DNA of 35,104 bases from contig SUVW01000018.1 of NCBI GenBank assembly GCA_015061815.1, positions 23,703 through 58,806 of the forward strand, written 5' to 3'. Source of the DNA: Lentisphaerota bacterium. Lineage in GTDB: Bacteria > Verrucomicrobiota > Lentisphaeria > Victivallales > Victivallaceae. A program made the translations under genes and the position numbers. Positions 24,135-31,318 of this stretch are shown here, piece by piece. Under the pieces are notes generated by a model, which worked only from the letters and a program-made list of their open reading frames with translations, was not told the DNA's origin and did no database searches. The stretch's first letter is position 1; every line of letters begins with the position of its first letter.

Positions 24135-24878
24135 ATGGATGTAAAAATTTTTGAAGACAAATTTGCATTGGGGAAGGCCGCTGCAGCTCTCGGCGCAGAA
24201 AAAATTCGTGCTGCGATTGCCAAAAAAGGTTGTGCCAATGTGATTCTTGCTACCGGTGCCAGTCAGTTTGAAATGCTGGAATCTCTTCTTACTGAAAAAG
24301 ATATTGATTGGAGTGTGGTTAAATTTTTCCACCTGGATGAATATGTCGGTCTGCCGATTACTCATCCGGCAAGTTTCCGGCTTTATTTGTGGACTCGTTT
24401 TATTCAGAAACTTCCCGTTCCTCCGGCAGCATTTTTCCCGGTCAACGGCTCGGCAAAAGATATCAAAGCTGTTTTGGCAGAACTTGAAAAAAATATTACC
24501 GAAAATCCGATCGATGTGGCTTTTGTCGGTATCGGCGAAAACGGTCATTTGGCTTTTAACGATCCCCCGGCTGATTTCGATACGGAAGATGCTTATCTGG
24601 TTATTGAATTGGAAGAGCGTTGCCGCAAACAGCAGTTGGGAGAAGGCTGGTTCCCGACATTTGATGATGTTCCGACCCATGCGATCAGCATGAGTGTGAA
24701 GCAGTGCATGAAGTCTGCATGTATTATCAACAGCGTGCCGGATTTGCGTAAAGCAGAAGCGGTCAAAGCTGCTTTGGAAGGACCGGTAACCAATATGTGT
24801 GCTGCAAGCATGCTGCAGCTGCATCCGGATTGCACTACATTCTTGGATAAGGATTCAGCCTCGTTGTTGAGCAAATGA
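24135..24878 (+). CDS. nagB: Glucosamine-6-phosphate deaminase
   Basis: Converts glucosamine-6-phosphate to fructose-6-phosphate and ammonia, feeding amino sugars into glycolysis. 247 residues from ATG 24135, with AAAGGG 7 nt upstream. Motifs: LATGASQFEML near the N-terminus (phosphate loop), FHLDEYVGL (65-73; D68 and E69 active-site acids) and GIGENGHLAFNDPP (132-145, catalytic His138), the NGH variant seen in many bacteria. 'Isomerase/deaminase-like' is the fallback if the substrate differs. The gene sits behind a ROK repressor, the usual controller of amino-sugar genes. Confidence 0.88.
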   Translation: MDVKIFEDKFALGKAAAALGAEKIRAAIAKKGCANVILATGASQFEMLESLLTEKDIDWSVVKFFHLDEYVGLPITHPASFRLYLWTRFIQKLPVPPAAFFPVNGSAKDIKAVLAELEKNITENPIDVAFVGIGENGHLAFNDPPADFDTEDAYLVIELEERCRKQQLGEGWFPTFDDVPTHAISMSVKQCMKSACIINSVPDLRKAEAVKAALEGPVTNMCAASMLQLHPDCTTFLDKDSASLLSK

Positions 24879-24882
24879 TAGT

Positions 24883-25533
24883 ATGATTACTGAATTCGTT
24901 TATGTCCGGCACGGTGAAACAGATGCCAATCGTGCCGGGATACTTCAGGGAAATATGGATTGCCCCTTGAATGAAAACGGTATCCGTCAGGCGCAAGCAG
25001 TTGCGGAGTATCTGCGGAACACCGACTTCGATGCGGCATACAGCAGTCCACTGTCAAGAGCTTTTAAAACTGCGGAGATAATTGCCGGATGCGGACATGA
25101 AAATATGTCGTTGTCCGCTGACGAAAGATTGCGGGAATGGAATTGCGGAGTGATCGATGGCTTGAAATGGGAGGATATTCATGCAAAATATTCCCATGAA
25201 GCAAAATCATTTTGTTTTGAACAGATTGATGTTCAAATGCCCGGTGGTGAATCAGGTGTTGAATTCCAAAATCGTGTCGCATCTTTTTTGAATGAAACAA
25301 TCGTGCGTCATGCCGGAAAAAGAGTTTTACTGGTTGCGCACGGAGGAGTTTTGCAACGGATATTCAGAGTGGTCGCCGGAGTGATTGTGCCGTGTAATAT
25401 GATTCCTTTTGCGGGTAATGCTTCTGTGAGCAGTTTTATTTATAATCACGACTTGAATGCGTGGCAGTTGACGTCTTGGAATATCAGAGAGCATTTGAAG
25501 GGGATTCCCCAACATATTTCGCGCGTATTGTAA
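24883..25533 (+). CDS. Histidine phosphatase family protein (phosphoglycerate mutase-like)
   Basis: Branch-1 histidine phosphatase, 216 residues. RHGET (9-13) provides the phosphorylated His10; SSPLSRAFKTAE (54-65), RLREWNCG (82-89) and VAHGG (151-155, His153) complete the active site. This resembles cobalamin/alpha-ribazole phosphatases and broad-specificity sugar phosphatases more than glycolytic mutase, which is longer. It begins 4 nt after nagB and ends the unit before a strong terminator. The context suggests a sugar-phosphate substrate, but that is inference. Confidence 0.85.
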   Translation: MITEFVYVRHGETDANRAGILQGNMDCPLNENGIRQAQAVAEYLRNTDFDAAYSSPLSRAFKTAEIIAGCGHENMSLSADERLREWNCGVIDGLKWEDIHAKYSHEAKSFCFEQIDVQMPGGESGVEFQNRVASFLNETIVRHAGKRVLLVAHGGVLQRIFRVVAGVIVPCNMIPFAGNASVSSFIYNHDLNAWQLTSWNIREHLKGIPQHISRVL

Positions 25534-25543
25534 TTGTTGTTTT

Positions 25544-25577
25544 CACCGTTTGTATTTTATGCATACGGTGTTTTTTT
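25544..25577 (+). terminator. Rho-independent terminator of the ROK-nagB-phosphatase unit
   Basis: A 12-bp stem with one mismatch and one G-U pair, 3-nt-or-smaller loop, begins CACCGT and ends ACGGTG (25565-25570), followed by seven T. It is 10 nt past the phosphatase stop. Confidence 0.8.
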
Positions 25578-25605
25578 ATGCTTATTTGTTTTTAATAACA
25601 GGATA

Positions 25606-26544
25606 TTATTTGTTGCAAATAAATGTTTTCAGATGTTCAAAATCTTCCGGCAGAGGGCTTATGAATGTCATCATTTCGCCGGAAGCCGGATGCGGCAGGG
25701 AGAGTTTCCAGGCGTGAAGCATCTGACGGGATACTCCAGGGAAAGTGCAATTGCGGTTGCCGTATAATTCATCTCCGATGATCGGCAGGCCTATCGAACT
25801 CAAATGAACCCGTATCTGATGAGTCCTGCCGGTGAAAATTTTTACTTCCAACAGCGCAAGCGGGATGTTGTCAATTTCTTTTTGTGCAATTACCCGGTAT
25901 GAAGTATGTGCTTCTTTACCGTTGCGTTCCACGATCGCCATTTTTTGACGGTTTACCGGGTGGCGGCCGATAAGACTTTTTAAGACCCCCGCCGGCTCTT
26001 TGGGAATTCCCCGGCAGATGGCAAGATAGGTTTTTCCGGTTTTCCGGTCTGCGAAAGCTTTGCCCAGTTTGTATTTTGCTTCAACGGTTTTGGCGATTGC
26101 CAGACAACCGCTGGTATCTTTATCCAGACGGTGGATTATACCGGGACGCACAGCGTCATCAGCCGCAAAATCCTGTGCCATCGCCGGATAACGGCCGATA
26201 AGTGCATTTACCACTGTATGTTCAAAATTGCCGGGAGCAGGGTGAACAACTACACCGGCCGGTTTGTTTATCACCAGAAAATCTGTATCTTCAAATAAAA
26301 TATCAAATTCAAACGGTTCGGCAGAAATCACCGTTTCTCCGGATACAACGGCGATTTCCAAAGTGATCACATCGCCGCTTTTTACAGTTAAGCGTGGTTG
26401 GGTGACAATGGAACCGTTAACAGTGACGGCTCCCGATTTTATGATGTTCTGCAAAAATGTCCGGGAGTAATCCGGTAAATTTTCGGCAATTATTTTGTCA
26501 AGCCGCCCGGTTTGTCCGGCGGTGAATTCATGCTTTTTTTTCAT
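25606..26544 (-). CDS. RluA/RluD-family 23S rRNA pseudouridine synthase
   Basis: Converts uridines to pseudouridine in 23S rRNA. 312 residues: N-terminal S4 RNA-binding domain (RLDKIIAENLPDYSRTFLQNIIKSGAVTVNG, 14-44), then the catalytic domain with HRLDKDTSG (138-146), Asp141 being the nucleophile, and the family's GRTHQIRVHL motif. The S4 domain points to the RluD/RluC type; RluD is most likely. ATG 26544 lies inside the end of lgt (17-nt overlap), so the two are coupled. Confidence 0.9.
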   Translation of the reverse strand: MKKKHEFTAGQTGRLDKIIAENLPDYSRTFLQNIIKSGAVTVNGSIVTQPRLTVKSGDVITLEIAVVSGETVISAEPFEFDILFEDTDFLVINKPAGVVVHPAPGNFEHTVVNALIGRYPAMAQDFAADDAVRPGIIHRLDKDTSGCLAIAKTVEAKYKLGKAFADRKTGKTYLAICRGIPKEPAGVLKSLIGRHPVNRQKMAIVERNGKEAHTSYRVIAQKEIDNIPLALLEVKIFTGRTHQIRVHLSSIGLPIIGDELYGNRNCTFPGVSRQMLHAWKLSLPHPASGEMMTFISPLPEDFEHLKTFICNK

Positions 26545-27298
26545 GTTTTGTGAAGTAGTAATACATGCTGCCGCCGGCGATGATCATTGCGACCCCGATC
26601 CATTGAGCCGGAGTGAATTTCCAGAAAAGATCATTGTCACCGCGTAAAGTTTCGTTGAAACAGCGCAAAATGCCGTAAATTGCCAGATAGGCGGATACTA
26701 CTGTGCCGCGTTTCGCCCCTTTCTTTAAAAACTGACAGAAGATAAAGCAGAGGATGAAGTTCTCTCCGGCTTCCAGCAGTTGTACCGGATGGATCGGCAG
26801 GCCGCCGGTCTGCACCCATAACCATGAACCTTCCGGAGCTGTCACGCCCCAGAACGCCGAGGTCGTCCGTCCGAAACAGCAGCCATTAAGAAAGCATCCG
26901 ATGCGGCCGAAACCATGTGCAGCGGTTATCGCCGGGACAAAAACATCCAGTACCCGGAATATATCCAGATGTTTTTTCCATGAATAAAGAACCAGACAGA
27001 GCAGAGCCAGAATGAATCCACCGTAAAAAACCAGCCCGCCGCGATGGATATAAAGGATGGATACCGGGTCTTCTGCAAAACCTTTTTCATAAAAAAATTG
27101 AGTGACATAAAATATTCTGGCTCCGGCAATTCCGGCTATAAGCGCAATTATCAGCAGAGTTCCGCATTGATCTTTGCTCAAATTTGCTGATTTGCGGTTG
27201 TAATCCAGCAGATATGACGCCGCAATAAAACCGACAGCCGCCATTACTCCATACCAGCGGATGGAAAAATTCCCCAATTCAAGAGCGATAGGATACAT
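26528..27298 (-). CDS. lgt: Prolipoprotein diacylglyceryl transferase
   Basis: Inner-membrane enzyme that transfers diacylglycerol to the lipobox cysteine of prolipoproteins. 256 residues, about seven transmembrane helices. The Lgt signature HGFGRIGCFLNGCCFGR covers 128-144, and RIFYV plus HRGGLVFYGG (85-94) are the other conserved blocks. Start ATG 27298 overlaps the upstream DUF368 gene by 20 nt; the end overlaps the pseudouridine synthase. The window's lipoproteins (16668, 17183) are likely substrates. Confidence 0.95.
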   Translation of the reverse strand: MYPIALELGNFSIRWYGVMAAVGFIAASYLLDYNRKSANLSKDQCGTLLIIALIAGIAGARIFYVTQFFYEKGFAEDPVSILYIHRGGLVFYGGFILALLCLVLYSWKKHLDIFRVLDVFVPAITAAHGFGRIGCFLNGCCFGRTTSAFWGVTAPEGSWLWVQTGGLPIHPVQLLEAGENFILCFIFCQFLKKGAKRGTVVSAYLAIYGILRCFNETLRGDNDLFWKFTPAQWIGVAMIIAGGSMYYYFTKHEKKA

Positions 27299-28223
27299 TT
27301 GTCAAACCTCCTTCCTGTTTTTTCCGGGCAAAAAATTCAATGATCAAAACCAGCAGCAACCCGGAAAAAATTACCAGAACCGTCCACAGAAAACTGATAT
27401 CGTATATCGGCGCATTATAGGAAATGTGATTGGCGATTTCCTGTTGCCAGGGCCATAGGCGGGGAATGGCTCCCACCATAAAACCGATCAGGGCAGCAAC
27501 GGTGAAATCGTAAAAATTTTTTATCAGCCAATTCAGCAGATGCACGAACATCCCGATACCGGCAATGGCTCCCAGCGCAAGAAAAAAGACTGTGCTGATA
27601 TCACTGATTGTCCAGTGAAAATGGGCCAGATTGCCGACCGCATCCCAAACTTTCTGGTATTGACCGAAAATCAGCAGCAGAAATGAACCGGATAATCCCG
27701 GCAGTATCATTGCGATGATACATATCGCTCCATAGAGAATCAGCATGTACCATTGACTGCCGGCATTGACCGGTACCAGAGAGATGATTCCGAATGCAGT
27801 TGCTGCACTTGCCGCAAAACTTATCCATGCTCCCCATGACCATTTTTTCATCTGCCGGTTTACCGTTATTATACTGGCTGCGATCAATCCGAAGAAAAAA
27901 GCAAAAGTATACTGCTGGCAATTATTCAACAGCCATACCAGCAGTTTCGCAAGTGTGGCAAACGAGAGCAGGATGCCGACACCAAGAGCAAAAAGGAATC
28001 GCCAGGGAATAAGTTCATAGAGTTCTTTCCATTTACCGGATAAGAGCAGTTTCAATGTTTTTACACTGGCGATCGTGCTGATAGCACCGGTGAGTTTTGA
28101 AAATGCACCCATGATAAAAAGCATGGTTCCGCCGGAAACTCCGGGAATAACATTGGCCCCCCCCATGCAGAAGCCGACCGAAAAATTGTAAAGGTCTTCG
28201 CAGAAACGGGATTTTTCTTTCAT
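27279..28223 (-). CDS. DUF368 membrane protein, candidate polyprenyl-phosphate transporter
   Basis: Polytopic inner-membrane protein, 314 residues, about nine helices. DUF368 hallmarks: GANVIPGVSGGT (22-33) and the inverted-repeat counterpart AMILPGLSGSF near 175, two re-entrant-loop motifs of the fold. Members of DUF368 (PopT) were recently linked to recycling undecaprenyl phosphate across the membrane. That role fits a cluster with lgt, another envelope-lipid enzyme, but is not shown here. ATG 28223 has only a distant GGAG. First gene of the overlapping trio DUF368-lgt-rluD. Confidence 0.88.
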   Translation of the reverse strand: MKEKSRFCEDLYNFSVGFCMGGANVIPGVSGGTMLFIMGAFSKLTGAISTIASVKTLKLLLSGKWKELYELIPWRFLFALGVGILLSFATLAKLLVWLLNNCQQYTFAFFFGLIAASIITVNRQMKKWSWGAWISFAASAATAFGIISLVPVNAGSQWYMLILYGAICIIAMILPGLSGSFLLLIFGQYQKVWDAVGNLAHFHWTISDISTVFFLALGAIAGIGMFVHLLNWLIKNFYDFTVAALIGFMVGAIPRLWPWQQEIANHISYNAPIYDISFLWTVLVIFSGLLLVLIIEFFARKKQEGGLTNVSYRS

Positions 28224-28306
28224 GACAAAACGCGCTCCGAGTGATAAGCCGATTTCAAAAAATGACGGCTTCCGGGTATAAAAGCTGCCATTCCGTTAAA
28301 TAAAAA

Positions 28307-28380
28307 TGGCAACCCCGCCAGGACTCGAACCTAATCTAAATGGACCAAAACCACTTGTGCTACCATTACACCACGGGGTT
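28307..28380 (-). tRNA. tRNA-Gln (anticodon TTG)
   Basis: Folds by hand into a full cloverleaf on the minus strand. Acceptor AACCCCG (28380-28374) pairs with CGGGGTT; D arm GTGT...GCAC; anticodon stem AGTGG/CCATT around TTTTGGT, anticodon TTG; T loop TTCGAGT. The discriminator is G and CCA is encoded (28309-28307). A weak hairpin overlaps its 3' end (28286-28311), followed by four T on the minus strand. Confidence 0.9.
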
Positions 28381-28399
28381 GCGCGATTACACTTCTGAT

Positions 28400-28427
28400 A
28401 ATATAACGCATGTTTTTGATTTTTCCA
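28400..28427 (-). promoter_or_regulatory. Putative promoter of tRNA-Gln
   Basis: TGGAAA (28427-28422), 16-bp spacer, TATATT (28405-28400), 20 nt before the mature 5' end. The spacer shares AAAAATC...ACATG...TTATATT with the etfB promoter. Confidence 0.4.
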
Positions 28428-28520
28428 CCGGGAAAGTGTAAAAAATACAATATTTTGTCATTGTAAAGGCGGCAGATCGAGGAAAATTTGGAAAAAAACT
28501 TTTTTTTATGATAAAAAAAC

Positions 28521-28549
28521 TTGCGTTCTGCGCTTTGGGAGATTATATT
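28521..28549 (+). promoter_or_regulatory. Putative promoter of the secreted-protein/birA/oad genes
   Basis: TTGCGT (28521-28526), 17-bp spacer, TATATT (28544-28549), leaving a leader of about 90 nt before the start at 28645. No further promoter is obvious upstream of the oad genes. Confidence 0.4.
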
Positions 28550-28644
28550 TATTGTGTGTATCAAAGTTTCTGCTCCGTTGGATACGGGTTGAGAATAAAA
28601 GATATCAGTGACATTTTAATAAATTTTTTATGAAAGGTTCGATT

Positions 28645-29244
28645 ATGTTGAAAAAGGTTTTGTTGCTCGCAGTGTTTGCCGTTGCGGCGTTTTCAGTTCA
28701 GGCTGCCCCCTGGATGTCCCACAATTCGCGGCGGGCACCGAAAAGTTTGATCGTGGTCGGCAATTATAAAACTCCGCGTCTTATGGCGGCTACTATCAAA
28801 GGTTTGACCAGTCAACCGTATCTGATTATTACCGGAGATGGCAGTTATTTTGCCGTGTTGGCCAAGGCGACGGTGAAAATTCCTGCAGACAAACTGGATA
28901 AATACATCAATGAACTTAATCCCCGCCGGGTGATTATTGTCGGCGACGAGCGTTATGTTTCCCGGGAACAGGAAAATAAACTCCGCAAAATCAATTTGAA
29001 GCGTATTCCGCTTGTCCGTATCTATGGCGGTGATTGGGGACGGATCGCTGAAGAGTTGGATGATTTGCTTAATATCGGCAATCTGGCCCGTGAATTCCGG
29101 CGCAACTATGTGGATCTTTACATGAGCGATCCCAAATTGAAAGATCCGGTTCCGGTTGCTCCGGAAACAGACGCTGCTTCGGAAAAAACGGCAGCTGATA
29201 TCCAGCAGGATGATCTTCCGGCTTCCGAGCCCGAACAGCTGTAA
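28645..29244 (+). CDS. Hypothetical secreted protein
   Basis: 199 residues. Start ATG 28645 chosen for the AAAGG 7 nt upstream and the clean signal peptide (LLLAVFAVAAFSVQA, cleavage after QAA); an in-frame ATG at 28630 would only add five residues. The mature part has two similar strand-helix units: SLIVVGNYKTPRLMAATI and RRVIIVGDERYVS, with a LIITGD segment between them. This is reminiscent of Rossmann-like repeats such as CW_binding_2, but I do not claim that family. The Glu/Ala/Asp tail after about 165 is probably disordered. It precedes an ABC-2-type permease by 19 nt. Confidence 0.75.
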   Translation: MLKKVLLLAVFAVAAFSVQAAPWMSHNSRRAPKSLIVVGNYKTPRLMAATIKGLTSQPYLIITGDGSYFAVLAKATVKIPADKLDKYINELNPRRVIIVGDERYVSREQENKLRKINLKRIPLVRIYGGDWGRIAEELDDLLNIGNLAREFRRNYVDLYMSDPKLKDPVPVAPETDAASEKTAADIQQDDLPASEPEQL

Positions 29245-29263
29245 AAGATGGTTGGTTGTCATC

Positions 29264-30223
29264 ATGCAGCATCTCTACCGCATCGCGATCAACAGTTTCC
29301 GGGAAGCACTCCGGGAACCGGTCTATTTCCTGATGCTCTTTGGAGCGTTGCTCCTGATAGGGCATTATCCCTGGATGACGCTGTTTGTTTTCCGTGAGCA
29401 GTTGAAACTGGTTGTTGACGGAGCGATGGCAACAACAATGTTGTTTTCACTGGCAGTATGTGTGTTGTGCGCCACCAGTACTGTTTCGCGGGAGATGCGC
29501 AATGGAACTGTTCTGCTGCTGCTGAGTAAACCGATCAGCCGGTGGAGTTTTGTTTTAGGCAAAATGCTCGGTATAACGATAGCAGCATTGCTTTTTTGTT
29601 GGATATGCTGTTTTGCTTCGGTGATTTCGGTTTATATTGCTGTTGACCAATTCCGGATGGTGATGGCTCTGTATATCTTCTTTGTCGGGTTGACTTTTTT
29701 ATCCTGTTTGACCGGAATGGTGATGAATTATCTGCGCGGAAGTTCTTTTTCGGAATTTTCAGTTTATGCTGCATTCGTTTTGATCGGCGGGATGATGGTT
29801 TTCTGTCTGAAGTTTCAACCGCATCCGGAGTTGTCGCTGGCTGATTTGGGGAAAGCTCTGTTTTTGCTTAATCCGGCAGTTGTGATCATGGCGGTGTTGG
29901 CAGTGGGGTGTTCCACCCGTTTCGATGTGGTCCCAAGTATGTGTTTGTGTACAGTTTTATTTTTTCTGGGATTGATATCATCTTATCTTTTCGGAGGGAG
30001 TTTTGCTGATCCGACGCTTTCTCTGATTTGTTCAGCTCTTTATGCGGCAATTCCCAACTGGCAGTTTTTCTGGATGGCTGATGCGATGGCTGTGAATCGT
30101 TCAATCCCGCTTTCATACGTCTGGTGGGCCGTTGGGTATGCTCTGGTTTATTCGATCATTTGTGCTGTCTGGGCAATAGTTTCGTTCCAGAACCGGGAAG
30201 CCGCCGGGACCCGGGAAAATTGA
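29264..30223 (+). CDS. ABC-2-type transporter permease
   Basis: 319-residue membrane protein with about six or seven hydrophobic helices. It has the ABC-2 permease opening (RIAINSFREALREPVYFLML) and loop SREMRNGTVLLLLSKPISRWSFVLGKMLG, characteristic of export permeases for antibiotics, polysaccharides or Na+ (NatB/YtrC-like). ATG 29264 is chosen at the natural N-terminus; the frame is open further upstream, but those codons overlap the previous gene, and the ribosome-binding site is weak. No ATPase gene is adjacent, so its motor subunit is missing from the window. Confidence 0.8.
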   Translation: MQHLYRIAINSFREALREPVYFLMLFGALLLIGHYPWMTLFVFREQLKLVVDGAMATTMLFSLAVCVLCATSTVSREMRNGTVLLLLSKPISRWSFVLGKMLGITIAALLFCWICCFASVISVYIAVDQFRMVMALYIFFVGLTFLSCLTGMVMNYLRGSSFSEFSVYAAFVLIGGMMVFCLKFQPHPELSLADLGKALFLLNPAVVIMAVLAVGCSTRFDVVPSMCLCTVLFFLGLISSYLFGGSFADPTLSLICSALYAAIPNWQFFWMADAMAVNRSIPLSYVWWAVGYALVYSIICAVWAIVSFQNREAAGTREN

Positions 30224-30238
30224 TTTCCTGAATCACCT

Positions 30239-31045
30239 ATGAACGGGGCGGATAATATTTCTCTGCTTGTTTTACAGCAGGTCGATTCAACGAATACTTA
30301 CGCAAAAAAGCATTTTTCGTCATTGAGTGATGGGATGGTCGTGGCGGCGATTGAACAAACTGCCGGGCGCGGCCGGTTGGGACGGAAATGGGTGACGGCC
30401 GGAGATACAGCTCTGACTGCCAGTGCGGTATTGAAAAATATCCGGGAGCCGTTTCATGCAGGAGTTATCGTCGGAATGGCCGGTTTGGAATTGGTCAAGA
30501 TGTATTTGTCTGCAAGATTTGCGTTTTTTAAGTGGCCAAATGATATTTATATCCGGGAGAAAAAAATAGCCGGGATACTCTCTGAAGGAGTGTTGGACAG
30601 GGGACGTTTGGCCGGAGTGGTTTCCGGTATCGGAATAAATGTGAATCAAAGCGCGGCAGAAATGGCGTTGCTGGATAATCCGGCAACATCCTTATTTGCA
30701 GAATGCGGGAAAAAGTTTTTTCTCGAAAAAATGCGTTTTGAACTTGCAGAAAAGATAAAAAAATACTATATTATGTATCAATCAAATTCCGGGACTTTGC
30801 TTGATTTATGGCGTAACGAAAATTGTCTGATCGGCGAAGAACTGATTTTGAGTACACCGGGCGGAGAGGTTAAGCAGGGGTGCTTTGCTGCGATCGGTGA
30901 AAGAGGGGAAATGGTGCTTCGGGCTCCGGATGGAGAGATGTTCCGCTTTGATTGCGGGGATGTTAAAATCGATGCATCATTGATAAATTTCAATCTATTG
31001 GAAAAAAACATAAACAAAAAACAGAGACAAAAGGAGTATCTATGA
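30239..31045 (+). CDS. birA: Biotin-[carboxyl carrier protein] ligase, no DNA-binding domain
   Basis: Activates biotin with ATP and attaches it to the lysine of a carrier domain. 268 residues: catalytic domain with VDSTNTYAKK, GRGRLGRKW (43-51), FKWPNDIY (97-104) and KIAGILSEG (109-117), then the small C-terminal domain. The usual N-terminal helix-turn-helix of bifunctional BirA is absent, so it is enzyme only. It overlaps oadG by 4 nt (ATGA) and lies directly before the biotin-carrying oadA, so its immediate target is almost certainly that protein. Confidence 0.93.
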   Translation: MNGADNISLLVLQQVDSTNTYAKKHFSSLSDGMVVAAIEQTAGRGRLGRKWVTAGDTALTASAVLKNIREPFHAGVIVGMAGLELVKMYLSARFAFFKWPNDIYIREKKIAGILSEGVLDRGRLAGVVSGIGINVNQSAAEMALLDNPATSLFAECGKKFFLEKMRFELAEKIKKYYIMYQSNSGTLLDLWRNENCLIGEELILSTPGGEVKQGCFAAIGERGEMVLRAPDGEMFRFDCGDVKIDASLINFNLLEKNINKKQRQKEYL

Positions 31046-31284
31046 GCGAAAAACTTCTCGGCGGACTTCAGTTGATGGTCTTTGGTATGGGAATGGTTTA
31101 CGTATTTCTCATTATCATGATCTATTGTATGAAGTTGATGTCCAAAATTATTGCGCCGCTTGCTGCAAAACAAAAAGCTGCCGAAGATGCTGCTAAAGCT
31201 GCCGCTAAAAAAACAGTTGCCGCATCTGCGGATGATTCTGCACTGGTTGCTGCCGCAGTTGCCGCAGTTGCCGCCCGTCGCTGA
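31042..31284 (+). CDS. oadG: Na+-pumping decarboxylase gamma subunit (OadG type)
   Basis: Small membrane subunit that holds the decarboxylase complex together. 80 residues: one N-terminal transmembrane helix (LQLMVFGMGMVYVFLIIMIYCMKLM) followed by an Ala/Lys-rich soluble tail, the standard OadG layout. ATG 31042 overlaps the birA stop codon and has AAAGGAG upstream. Followed by oadA 35 nt later. Confidence 0.87.
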   Translation: MSEKLLGGLQLMVFGMGMVYVFLIIMIYCMKLMSKIIAPLAAKQKAAEDAAKAAAKKTVAASADDSALVAAAVAAVAARR

Positions 31285-31318
31285 ATAACAGAAAATAAAA
31301 ATAAAGGTATTTGCCAAA

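Noticed and set aside
28286..28311. Hairpin after tRNA-Gln as its terminator
   Set aside because: One arm overlaps the mature tRNA 3' end and only four T follow, so it is too weak to call.
28331..28564. Minus-strand ORF overlapping the tRNA-Gln gene
   Set aside because: It runs through the tRNA and its promoter; the tRNA call is well supported, so this frame is accidental.
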